45,825 nt of DNA from an uncultured Pelagibacteraceae bacterium. GTDB lineage: Bacteria > Pseudomonadota > Alphaproteobacteria > Pelagibacterales > Pelagibacteraceae. The notes under the pieces were generated by a model, which ran no database searches, was not told the DNA's origin, and saw nothing but the letters and a program-made list of their open reading frames with translations. Shown one piece after another: positions 35,502-43,348 of this stretch (the first letter of the stretch is position 1; each line of letters opens with the position of its first letter). A program made the position numbers and the translations under genes. Where the stretch lies: NCBI GenBank assembly GCA_902551895.1, contig CACDEU010000006.1:1-45825 (forward strand). The letters run 5' to 3'.

Positions 35502-35993
35502 TTATTTTGGTTTTTTTTTTACTGAGGAGCTTTGTTTGATCCGCCACTTATTTAGATTTTTTTTTAATTTTTCATCGCTTAAAGAAATTATAGATGCCGC
35601 TAATAATGCAGCATTAATTGCCCCATCTTCTCCAATCGCAACAGTACCAACAGGGATTCCTTTAGGCATCTGTGCAATCGATAACAAACTATCTAAACCT
35701 TTTAGTTTTTTACTTTCAATCGGAACTCCAATAACCGGTATTGTAGTAAGTGAGGCAATCATCCCTGGCAAATGGGCCGAACCCCCAGCACCAGCTATAA
35801 TTACTGAAATCTTGTTTTTTTCTGCTTTTTTTGCGAAATCGTACATACGATTAGGCGTTCTGTGTGCTGAAATAATTTTAGTTTCAAATTTTACTTTTAA
35901 AATTTTAAACACTTTTTGACACAGTCTCATTGTTTTAAAGTCAGATTGGCTTCCCATAACAATAGAAACTTTATGTATTTTATTTGATTGCAT
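35502..35993 (-). CDS. purE: N5-carboxyaminoimidazole ribonucleotide mutase
   Basis: A 163-aa class I PurE that moves the carboxyl group of N5-CAIR to give CAIR, working directly after PurK. The phosphate-site GSQSDFKTM, catalytic SAHRTPNRM, the GAGGSAHLPGM loop and TTIPVIGVPIES are all present. The C-terminus is lysine-rich. First gene of purEK on the minus strand, with no visible strong promoter in the roughly 100-base AT-rich spacer upstream. Confidence 0.95.
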   Translation of the reverse strand: MQSNKIHKVSIVMGSQSDFKTMRLCQKVFKILKVKFETKIISAHRTPNRMYDFAKKAEKNKISVIIAGAGGSAHLPGMIASLTTIPVIGVPIESKKLKGLDSLLSIAQMPKGIPVGTVAIGEDGAINAALLAASIISLSDEKLKKNLNKWRIKQSSSVKKKPK

Positions 35994-36103
35994 AAGGCTT
36001 AATAAATGAACAGTCTTTAACTTATTTCAAATTAAATTAACTTTTTCAATAAAATTAGTAATGTAAGTGAAAATAAAATAAAAATATGTTATTTAGAATT
36101 ATA

Positions 36104-36472
36104 ATGAAAATATTGGCTTTTTTTATACTGTTAATTTCCACAAGTACTTTTGCTGGTGAGTATGAGACAAATTTTAACATCGAAAAATTTAAATCCGCTC
36201 AAAATAATGGAAAAATAGTTGTCATTCACTCTTGGAATAAATCTTGCAGCACATGTGCAAAGCAGAAACCAATACTTGAAAAAGCAAAAAAAGACTTTGA
36301 AAACGTTATTTTTATGAATTTTGAACAAACTAAAAATAAAGATATTGCGGAACTATTAAAGATTGATTATTGGACAACTATTGTTGTTTATAAGGATAAC
36401 AAAGAATTAGCTCGCGAGATAGGATTGTATAATGAAAGGGATATATATAATCTTATAAAAAAAAGCATCTAA
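36104..36472 (+). CDS. Exported thioredoxin-like protein
   Basis: A 122-aa protein with a signal peptide (MKILAFFILLISTSTFAG) followed by a thioredoxin fold with the redox motif CSTC (C48, C51) in HSWNKSCSTCAKQKP. A proline-containing cis loop is not obvious: the segment KIDYWTTIVVYKDNKE has threonine where proline is usual. That departs from standard thioredoxins and may affect activity. The start at 36104 gives the cleaner signal; an in-frame ATG at 36086 adds six residues. It lies 15 bases before the M19-like gene and so heads a six-gene operon of unknown role. A periplasmic location is inferred. Confidence 0.72.
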   Translation: MKILAFFILLISTSTFAGEYETNFNIEKFKSAQNNGKIVVIHSWNKSCSTCAKQKPILEKAKKDFENVIFMNFEQTKNKDIAELLKIDYWTTIVVYKDNKELAREIGLYNERDIYNLIKKSI

Positions 36473-36487
36473 TCTTAAAATTAAAAA

Positions 36488-37453
36488 ATGAATTATAAAA
36501 TCGATAATTTACAATATTGTAATTGGTCTAGAGAAATATTTAAAATTAATAGAGAAGCAGAATTAGACGCCGTTCATGTTACAATAGTTTATCACGAAGA
36601 TTACGATGAATTAATTAAAAGAGTAGATGAATGGAATACACATTTTAAAGATAATTCTGATCTAATTTTTCTTGGCAAAAGTTACAAAGATATAGAAAAA
36701 GCAAAAGAACAAAAAAAAACAGCAATATTTTTTGGTTTTCAAAACTGCTCACCAATTGAAGATGATATAAATTTAATTGAAAAAGTATATCAGCTAGGAT
36801 GTAAATTTATGCAGCTTACTTATAATAATCAATCTCTATTAGCCACAGGTTGTTATGAAAAAATTGATAGTGGGGTTACTAATTTTGGAAAAGAAGTAAT
36901 TAAAGAAATGAATAGAGTAGGTATAGTAGTTGATATGTCTCATTCTGCTGAAAAAAGTACTTTCGATGCAATAGATATAAGTGAAAAACCAATCGCAATA
37001 ACTCATGCAAACCCTTCATTTTGGCATAATGCAATCAGAAATAAATCTAATGATTTATTAAAAACTTTAGCTCAAAGCGGAGGTATGATTGGGCTTTCGT
37101 TGTATCCCCATCATCTTAAAGATGGAACAAATTGTAATTTAGAAGACTTTTGTGAAATGACAGCAAAAACTGCTGAATTGATAGGAGTTAAAAGTATAGG
37201 TATTGGATCAGATTTATGTTTAAAACAACCAGACACAGTTGTTGAATGGATGAGAAATGGTACTTGGACAAAAGCAAAAAATTATGGAGAAGGATCAAAA
37301 AGTAAACCTGGTTTTCCTAAACAACCTGTTTGGTTTGAAGATGCAAGAGGATTTAAAAATTTGGAAAGTGGATTAAAAAAAACTGGATTTAATCAAGCAG
37401 AAGTGGAAGGAATTTTAGGAAATAATTGGTACAATTTTTATAAAAATATTTAA
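36488..37453 (+). CDS. Atypical M19 (membrane dipeptidase) family protein lacking some metal ligands
   Basis: A 321-aa protein with the M19 renal-dipeptidase fold: LGCKFMQLTYNNQSLLATGC, the second-metal histidine in VVDMSHSAEKST, the histidine in ITHANPSFWHNAIRNKSN and the aspartate in IGIGSDL are in family order. The first-metal motif, normally DGHxD near the N-terminus, reads IDNLQYC here, and the bridging glutamate of the EGG motif is Q in FGFQNCS. So the usual two-zinc site is incomplete and the protein may bind one metal, act on another substrate, or be non-catalytic. There is no signal peptide. It starts 15 bases after the thioredoxin-like gene and is one base from the 552-aa gene, so it belongs to that operon. 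Confidence 0.75.
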   Translation: MNYKIDNLQYCNWSREIFKINREAELDAVHVTIVYHEDYDELIKRVDEWNTHFKDNSDLIFLGKSYKDIEKAKEQKKTAIFFGFQNCSPIEDDINLIEKVYQLGCKFMQLTYNNQSLLATGCYEKIDSGVTNFGKEVIKEMNRVGIVVDMSHSAEKSTFDAIDISEKPIAITHANPSFWHNAIRNKSNDLLKTLAQSGGMIGLSLYPHHLKDGTNCNLEDFCEMTAKTAELIGVKSIGIGSDLCLKQPDTVVEWMRNGTWTKAKNYGEGSKSKPGFPKQPVWFEDARGFKNLESGLKKTGFNQAEVEGILGNNWYNFYKNI

Positions 37454-37454
37454 A

Positions 37455-39113
37455 ATGCAAGTAGAATTAAGAGATCCAAAAATTATTATGAAATTATCAA
37501 GACTTGGGTCTTTCCATCAATCAAAATTATCTTTTTTAAGATCATTTTTAAAAGAATTTAAAGATTGGGAATATAATAGAAATCTATTTGATTTAGATGA
37601 AAATGGATATGGAAGAGCAGTTTATTCATTTTCAAAAAAAAATAGAACTTATTCATTAGTTTGTTTTGCAAACAAAATAAGTGATGAAGAAAGATCTGAT
37701 AGAGTAATAGCTACAAAATGGGATGCGGCATTTGTATTACACGACGGGATTCCTTCAAAAAAAGATATTGAAAGACTAGAGTCTAACGTTCCAAAACAAG
37801 AAGTGGGCAGGCTTTCCTATAAAGAATTAACTCTTTCGAGAGCGAATAAATCAGTTAGAGCTTTTGAACATGTTGTGGAAAGTCTTTCAAATGGCAAACA
37901 ACCCGATAAGGAGTTTTTATCAAAAGTAGGCTATTTATATAGAACAACAGCTGTTTATGGATCAGGTAAATTTGGACTAGCAGACAGATTCAGAATTAAA
38001 AATAGAGAAGAAATTTGTGGACCTTTCAGATTGGAGATGATGTTAGTTTATTTAGTTAGACAATTTACTTTTGATCAAGTCAACCATATAGCAAATCACA
38101 GAAACCCTAAAAATTATGTTAAATTAGATAAAGAAATTTCTAGAAATTTGGGAATTGGAAATTCTACAGGACTTGGAATGGCTCCTTTTATCGTAAATCA
38201 CCCAACGCTTTTAAATAACTGGATTCTTGCTAGAGAGAAAGCTTTAAAAAAAGTTCGAGAGGTAAAAAATGTTAAAAAAGAAGATTTCGATATTTTTGTT
38301 AAATGTTTAAAAAAATCTTTAAAAAATATAACTTCCTGGAATACAGATAGCGAATTTCAAAAAAATAAAATAAAACAATTAATAACAGACCTAAATAAAT
38401 TGTTAGTTTATATTGATAATTTTAGTTTCCATGAAGAGTTTGGTTTTAACAAACTCTATATGTGGGTAGAGGAAAATCTAGATCTAGAATGTTCTGAGTA
38501 TATTGTTTCTATGATGTTGGAACCATATGATTCTATTGTTAATCCTCTAATATATCAAATGAGCTCTGAAGAAGAAAAATTTTTTAACATACCAGGAGAT
38601 AGAACTGTATTAGATTTAAGAAATATATTAGAGGAAAAATATTCTGATATTTTAAAAATTGATTTTAGCAAAAAGGCAAGTAATGAAAATTTTTGGTTTA
38701 TTTCAAAAAATAAAGAGGAACCAAGACTAGCAAATAGATATAATGAAAAAGGATCAGATTTAGAACAACCATTAGCTATAGCAAGAGATATAAAAAAATT
38801 ATATGAAAGAATATCAAACCAAAAAAATAGTTTAAATATTGGTAGATTTTTAATAGAAAATAATGACCTTAGACATGTTGTTAGAAGAGCATTTATATCA
38901 GAAAAATTTCCTTATTCAGAGATACAAGATAATACCATCGGATCTAATTTAATGCCTATAGACATGTTAAGACTAAAGTTATCATTTTTTGGTGCAGTTA
39001 AATTTGATCCAAAATCAGATAAATGGTTAAGGATATCTATGTTTCAAGGAGCACCATTGCCTGATGAATTAAAAAAATTTAATGATTACTGGGTTTATAA
39101 TTCTTTAAACTAA
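37455..39113 (+). CDS. Conserved-looking protein of unknown function, 552 aa
   Basis: I do not recognise a family. The protein is soluble-looking, with no signal peptide or membrane helix, and rich in charged helical segments in the middle (residues about 260-320). Motif-like stretches that look constrained are YLYRTTAVYGSGKFGLADR, GNSTGLGMAPFIVNHP and, near the C-terminus, RLKLSFFGAVKFDPKSDKW. Codon use matches the neighbours. It begins one base after the M19-like stop and its own stop overlaps the next start (TAATG), so it is translated as part of one operon. A partner of the M19-like protein is a reasonable but unproven idea. Confidence 0.7.
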   Translation: MQVELRDPKIIMKLSRLGSFHQSKLSFLRSFLKEFKDWEYNRNLFDLDENGYGRAVYSFSKKNRTYSLVCFANKISDEERSDRVIATKWDAAFVLHDGIPSKKDIERLESNVPKQEVGRLSYKELTLSRANKSVRAFEHVVESLSNGKQPDKEFLSKVGYLYRTTAVYGSGKFGLADRFRIKNREEICGPFRLEMMLVYLVRQFTFDQVNHIANHRNPKNYVKLDKEISRNLGIGNSTGLGMAPFIVNHPTLLNNWILAREKALKKVREVKNVKKEDFDIFVKCLKKSLKNITSWNTDSEFQKNKIKQLITDLNKLLVYIDNFSFHEEFGFNKLYMWVEENLDLECSEYIVSMMLEPYDSIVNPLIYQMSSEEEKFFNIPGDRTVLDLRNILEEKYSDILKIDFSKKASNENFWFISKNKEEPRLANRYNEKGSDLEQPLAIARDIKKLYERISNQKNSLNIGRFLIENNDLRHVVRRAFISEKFPYSEIQDNTIGSNLMPIDMLRLKLSFFGAVKFDPKSDKWLRISMFQGAPLPDELKKFNDYWVYNSLN

Positions 39114-39727
39114 TGAAAACTTTAAGCGAAATAGACACAACTTCAAAAAGAGCAACCAAAGGAGCTGGTTTCCCATGGGGTGTTGCAGAAGAAGTAGGTA
39201 AAAATATGAGATTGTTAGAATTATTTGGCCTACCAGGTGTAAAAAATTTAAACCAATATTTAAAGGATTATAAACAAGAAAAACAATTTCAGAAAATTAC
39301 ATTAATTTCTGAAACAAATAATGCGAACAAATATCCTTTTTGTCCAATTATATTAGGAACTAACTTTATTGATCAGGTTAATTTATTAGACAAAAAAGCT
39401 AACATTCATATATCAAATGTAGCATTTCCAATATTATTTTTACCATTTGCGAGCAGAGCATCTGAGATAATAGGTAAAAGAATTTTTTTAAAAATTGATG
39501 AAAAAGAATTTTTATTAAATCTAAATCAATCAATTTATTCAAATTACTTAAAAAATGAAATTTTGGAAAGTTGTAATATTATAGATATTAGTTTTATAGA
39601 AAATAATAACTCATTTAAGGAAAATGAATGGAATGAGCTATACAAGCTCTCGGAAGATACTTTTGTTGAAGAAACAGAGTCATTAAAAATTGGAGCTGCT
39701 GGCGCAGGATTAACTGATAATGATTGA
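39113..39727 (+). CDS. DUF3726-type protein
   Basis: A 204-aa protein whose N-terminus (LSEIDTTSKRATKGAGFPWG followed by VAEEVGKNMRLLE) and C-terminus (KIGAAGAGLTDND) match my memory of the DUF3726 family; function of the family is unknown to me. The start overlaps the stop of the 552-aa gene by one base, and its own last eight bases overlap the small CxxC gene. No signal peptide or membrane helix. The middle third is AT-rich and variable-looking. The strong conservation of both ends suggests binding or catalytic residues there. Confidence 0.62.
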   Translation: MKTLSEIDTTSKRATKGAGFPWGVAEEVGKNMRLLELFGLPGVKNLNQYLKDYKQEKQFQKITLISETNNANKYPFCPIILGTNFIDQVNLLDKKANIHISNVAFPILFLPFASRASEIIGKRIFLKIDEKEFLLNLNQSIYSNYLKNEILESCNIIDISFIENNNSFKENEWNELYKLSEDTFVEETESLKIGAAGAGLTDND

Positions 39728-39881
39728 ATATATTGATAAAAATAAATTACCTAAAAAAGAATTAGACGATATTTGTGAAGAATGTAAAAAAAATGATAAA
39801 AGTGTTACAGAGAATTTAATTCTTACAGGATATAAACTTTGTAGTTCTTGCAGAACATCTAAAACTTTGTTTCCAATTTAA
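39720..39881 (+). CDS. Small double-CxxC (zinc-ribbon-like) protein, 53 aa
   Basis: A short ORF starting ATG at 39720, overlapping the DUF3726-type stop by eight bases (ATGATTGA). The peptide carries two CxxC pairs, C19/C22 (DICEECKK) and C41/C44 (KLCSSCRT), the layout of a small zinc ribbon. It ends six bases before the exporter gene, filling a gap that would otherwise be empty. Overlap, spacing and the paired cysteines together support it as a real gene. Function is unknown; metal or protein binding is likely. Confidence 0.68.
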   Translation: MIEYIDKNKLPKKELDDICEECKKNDKSVTENLILTGYKLCSSCRTSKTLFPI

Positions 39882-39887
39882 TAAAAA

Positions 39888-40619
39888 GTGGAATTTTATA
39901 ACGAAATATTAGTTTTAATAGTCCTAATTATTTTTCAATCAGTATTTGGAGTTGGGCTTCTATTGTTTGGAACTCCAACATTTTTATATTTTGACTATTC
40001 ATTTTCTGAAACTTTAAGTTTATTACTACCTCTTTCTTTTACTATAAGTTTAATTCAATATTTAAGCTCTAAGGAAAAAGATAATAATTTTAGATATAAA
40101 TTTAATGTTTTTACTTTACCAGTTTTGGTTATAAGTCAAATTATTATCCTTAATTATCAAGATATAATTAATTTTAAAGTTTTTATTTCTATAATGTTAA
40201 TTGTGTTATCAATTATAAGCTTTGACAAAAAAAAATTTACTATTCTCAAATTAAAGAACCAATATAAAAATATTTTTTTAATCTTTCTAGGACTTATTCA
40301 TGGTTTAACAAATTTAGGTGGTGGATTTTTAGCCTTATATGCAAATATAAATGTAAAAAAAAATAAAAACCTTATAAGATATTATATATCATACGGTTAT
40401 CTTGTTATGGTTTCTGTTCAACTAATGATTTTACTTTCTCTTTATAATGATGAATTTGATTATAATAATTTATATTATATACCATTAATTTTTATTTTTT
40501 ATTTTCCTATGCAATTCATTTACAAAAAAATAAAAATAGATAATTTTTCATCAATAATTAAAATTGTTGCTATTTTATACGGATTTATAGCCTTAATAAA
40601 TTCAGTTAGCTTTAACTAA
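39888..40619 (+). CDS. TauE/SafE-type membrane transporter
   Basis: A 243-aa polytopic membrane protein with about seven to eight hydrophobic helices, starting with GTG six bases after the CxxC gene. The N-terminal FQSVFGVGLLLFGTPTFLYF and the second-half GLIHGLTNLGGGFLALYANI are the two related motifs of the TSUP (TauE/SafE) family, which moves sulfite, sulfonates or organic anions. It is the last gene of the 36.1-40.6 kb operon and may export a product or by-product of it. Its 3' end overlaps the convergent Yip1-like gene by eight bases. Confidence 0.8.
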   Translation: MEFYNEILVLIVLIIFQSVFGVGLLLFGTPTFLYFDYSFSETLSLLLPLSFTISLIQYLSSKEKDNNFRYKFNVFTLPVLVISQIIILNYQDIINFKVFISIMLIVLSIISFDKKKFTILKLKNQYKNIFLIFLGLIHGLTNLGGGFLALYANINVKKNKNLIRYYISYGYLVMVSVQLMILLSLYNDEFDYNNLYYIPLIFIFYFPMQFIYKKIKIDNFSSIIKIVAILYGFIALINSVSFN

Positions 40620-41157
40620 TATTGCTAATTGGTAATGAGCTCATTTTACTCATTACAAATGAAATAGATAAAAATACTATAATTAAAAAAGATAAAAACA
40701 CTATTCCAAAAGCTTTAAAACTAGATTTTAAATTTAGGGTTTGTTTAGTAGCAATTATTAATGATGCAAAAATCCAAAATTGAGACAAAAATATTATGGG
40801 TATAACAAAATCAGGTGTAACCGCAAAAAATCTTAATAGACCAGGTGAATGGGCGTATCCAACTGCAATAAGTATTTTTTTAAATGTTACTCTTGTTTCT
40901 TTATCTGAGAACAATTTAACTCCAATCACATAAATAAAAATTGCCCAGACTAACCAAGTTAAAATTGCAGTTAAGCCTGAAATACCTATGGATGTTTTGA
41001 CTATTGAATTTGCAGCTATAGCTCCAGCTATTCCATCCAATATCATAATTAGTCCAGCAAAATAAATTCCAGCTTCACCAAAAAAATTATTATTGTTGTA
41101 TAAATTTTTATCTAGTTTTATTGAACTAAAAATAATACTTAAAAATTGTGCAAACAT
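40612..41157 (-). CDS. Yip1-domain membrane protein
   Basis: A 181-aa protein with about five membrane helices and the features of the bacterial YIP1 family: an N-terminal amphipathic segment (FLSIIFSSIKLDKNLY), a long helix with AGIYFAGLIMILDGIAGAI, the VGYAHSPGLLRF segment and a C-terminal hydrophobic pair. Function of bacterial members is unclear. Its ATG lies only eleven bases after a strong hairpin that ends the DmdA-like operon, so little of that operon's transcript should reach it unless read-through occurs. Confidence 0.65.
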   Translation of the reverse strand: MFAQFLSIIFSSIKLDKNLYNNNNFFGEAGIYFAGLIMILDGIAGAIAANSIVKTSIGISGLTAILTWLVWAIFIYVIGVKLFSDKETRVTFKKILIAVGYAHSPGLLRFFAVTPDFVIPIIFLSQFWIFASLIIATKQTLNLKSSFKAFGIVFLSFLIIVFLSISFVMSKMSSLPISNIS

Positions 41158-41167
41158 ATTTAAATTA

Positions 41168-41196
41168 AATAGGGGAAATTTATCATTTCCCCTATT
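41168..41196 (-). terminator. Hairpin ending the DmdA-like operon
   Basis: A perfect 12-bp stem (AATAGGGGAAAT with ATTTCCCCTATT) around a five-base loop, ten bases past the DmdA-like stop. On the minus strand the tail is only moderately T-rich, so termination may be incomplete and the downstream Yip1-like gene could be expressed by read-through. Confidence 0.6.
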
Positions 41197-41205
41197 AAAA
41201 AATTT

Positions 41206-42564
41206 TTAACCTTTAACTACTTCTCTAGTATTTGCGTGAAAAGATTCTTTAAAAGGTATATCAACTACAACTGCATCAACTGGTGTTCCCGCAGTTTCTG
41301 AATATTTAGCAGGTAAATGAACTTTATATTTAGTTCCAACCTTACCTTTTGGAAAACCATTAGCATTCAGAGTTCCATCAAAAGGAACATATCCCATTGC
41401 AATATTTTGTTTTTTTTCTGGATGATACCAAGGTGATGTAATGAATCCTACCGGATCTCCACCATCGGCATTTGAAATTAACCAAAAATCTGGCGCATAT
41501 TCTTCAATAGGTTTACCTCCTAATTCAAGACCAACTAATTGAAGCTTATAAGGTTTTTTTCCTGCTTTAATTTCTGCACCCATTTTTTCTAAAGCTGCTT
41601 TACCCACATAATCTGTTTTCTTATTCCACTCACCTTTTCCCGATAATGAAACTTGATAACCAAGATTACACTGAAAAGGATTATGTTGTTGATCCATGTC
41701 TTGCCCCCATGAAAGAATACCTGCTTGTATTCTTCTATGGTGAGCTGGAGCAATAACCATTAAATTATGTTTTTTTCCAGCATCAAGAACAGCATTCCAC
41801 ATATCGTCAGCGTACAATGTTGCATTTCTTAAATATATTTCATATCCAGCTTCTCCTGAGAAACCAGACTGTGAAATTACACAACTTCTTCCTGCAACTT
41901 TAACTTCAGCTAGACCATAGAAAGGCATGTTGTCTAGATCAACTTGATCTCCAAGTAAATCTTTCATTAAAGCTTTTGATTTAGGACCTTGAATTTGTAC
42001 TGGGCAAGCGTCAATTTCTTCAACTGTACAATCAAATTTTCCATCATGATTAACACCTTGAAGATACATTCCAATATCAGAGTCTGATAATGAAAACCAA
42101 AATTCATCTTTTGAGATTCTAAGAAGAATTGGATCATTTAAAACTCCACCATAAGAATTACATAAAATTACATATCTAGCTCTCATTGGAGATATTTTTG
42201 TAGCGTCTCTAGTTATCACATAGTCAGTAAATTTCTCTGCATCTGGACCTTTAACTCTAATTTGTCTTTCAACAGCAACATTCCACATTGTTACATGATT
42301 AACAATTGCATCATACTCTACCATCGCTCCACCATCTTCTGGTTTTACATATCCCCTTGGATGATAAATTCGATTATAAACAGTTGCTCTCCAACAACCA
42401 GCTTGCATTGATAAATGCCAGTATGGTGATTTTCTCACTCTTGTTGAAATTAACATTTCAACTTTGGTAGGACCACTTTGTCTTAAGTTATATGGAACTT
42501 CTCGATCAGATTGATCAACTGAAGTTACATGTTTTAGTTTTGTATAGTCAAATTCATTAGACAT
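41206..42564 (-). CDS. DmdA-like, GcvT-family THF methyltransferase
   Basis: A 452-aa folate-dependent enzyme of the GcvT superfamily. It carries GGVLNDPILL, which matches DMSP demethylase (GGILNDP) rather than the catalytic DD of true aminomethyltransferase, plus VAVERQIRVKGPDA, SDSDIGMYLQG and SQSGFSGEAGYEIY. It is about 80 residues longer than the Pelagibacter DmdA I remember, with extra N-terminal residues, so it is probably a sister group with its own substrate. The likely reaction is methyl transfer from a sulfonium or quaternary amine to THF. It overlaps the MetF-like gene by eight bases and shares an operon with a betaine-type transporter; bhmT is divergent. Substrate not established. 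Confidence 0.75.
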   Translation of the reverse strand: MSNEFDYTKLKHVTSVDQSDREVPYNLRQSGPTKVEMLISTRVRKSPYWHLSMQAGCWRATVYNRIYHPRGYVKPEDGGAMVEYDAIVNHVTMWNVAVERQIRVKGPDAEKFTDYVITRDATKISPMRARYVILCNSYGGVLNDPILLRISKDEFWFSLSDSDIGMYLQGVNHDGKFDCTVEEIDACPVQIQGPKSKALMKDLLGDQVDLDNMPFYGLAEVKVAGRSCVISQSGFSGEAGYEIYLRNATLYADDMWNAVLDAGKKHNLMVIAPAHHRRIQAGILSWGQDMDQQHNPFQCNLGYQVSLSGKGEWNKKTDYVGKAALEKMGAEIKAGKKPYKLQLVGLELGGKPIEEYAPDFWLISNADGGDPVGFITSPWYHPEKKQNIAMGYVPFDGTLNANGFPKGKVGTKYKVHLPAKYSETAGTPVDAVVVDIPFKESFHANTREVVKG

Positions 42565-43285
42565 ATTTGTTCTCCATCAACCACTTGTTAGTTTCCTTCA
42601 AGCCGCCGAATGTATAAATGTGGAAGAAATCAGTATGCGATTTAACTTTCCCAATTAAGTCATTTGGGTCTTTAGGTTTCAATAAATCTAACGCCTTACT
42701 AAAATTAGATTTAAGAAAGTTTATGGAATTTTTTGCACCTACAATATTAGCAAACTTAATTAAGCTAGTGATTTTTAGTGGTCCAGTAATTCCAACATGA
42801 ACTGGTACTGTTTGTTTAGAAATAAAGTCTACAATTAATTCAGGATCTAATAACCATTGAGTCACTATATAATCCGCATAAGGCTTTTTATCTTTCATAG
42901 CTTCTTCTAACTTTGAATCGGATATATCAGGACTCCCCTCTGGATGTCCAGCGATTCCTATCTTCATCTTTTCAAAATATCCTGTCTCCAAAAGTTGAAT
43001 TGAGCTATCGAATTTTCCTACGGGATCTCTACTACCGCCTATTACCAAAGCTTGCTTTACCCCTTCATTTTTACATCTATCAACAAAATCTTTTAGTTGG
43101 GCTTCATTTTCAATAGATCTAGCAGGAAAATGAGGTATTGGATTGAAGCCTTTTTTGACTAGTTTAGCGGCTTGTTCTGAGGTTTCTTTATAGTCACCTC
43201 CAGGTAGCATAGTTACATATACATCCTTTAATGTTGGCAAAGTATCTAGATCAGTTTTAGGCCCAATTTCTAAAGAAAAATTCAT
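42557..43285 (-). CDS. MetF-like methylenetetrahydrofolate reductase family protein
   Basis: A 242-aa protein with the MetF barrel motifs in order: SLEIGPKT (for FEFFPPK), a RSIENEAQLKDFV helix, LVIGGSRDPVG, GIAGHPEGSPDI (normally GYPEGH), a TQWLLDPELIVDFI strand and PVHVGITGP. It is about 50 residues shorter than housekeeping MetF. In this operon it would oxidise 5-methyl-THF made by the DmdA-like enzyme to methylene-THF, feeding the C1 pool; the direction is inferred. A similar pairing of GcvT-type demethylases with MetF is known for aromatic O-demethylation. It is 63 bases after proW. Confidence 0.78.
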   Translation of the reverse strand: MNFSLEIGPKTDLDTLPTLKDVYVTMLPGGDYKETSEQAAKLVKKGFNPIPHFPARSIENEAQLKDFVDRCKNEGVKQALVIGGSRDPVGKFDSSIQLLETGYFEKMKIGIAGHPEGSPDISDSKLEEAMKDKKPYADYIVTQWLLDPELIVDFISKQTVPVHVGITGPLKITSLIKFANIVGAKNSINFLKSNFSKALDLLKPKDPNDLIGKVKSHTDFFHIYTFGGLKETNKWLMENKYV

Positions 43286-43348
43286 TCAGGGATATTTATT
43301 TATTTTAAAAAGACTGTCTATAAAAATCGAAGAGACAAATTGGTCAGG

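Noticed and set aside
41206-42564. Bona fide DMSP demethylase DmdA
   Set aside because: It shares the LNDP signature but is about 80 residues longer and is coupled to a MetF-like gene; I cannot place it inside DmdA without a phylogeny, so it is called DmdA-like.
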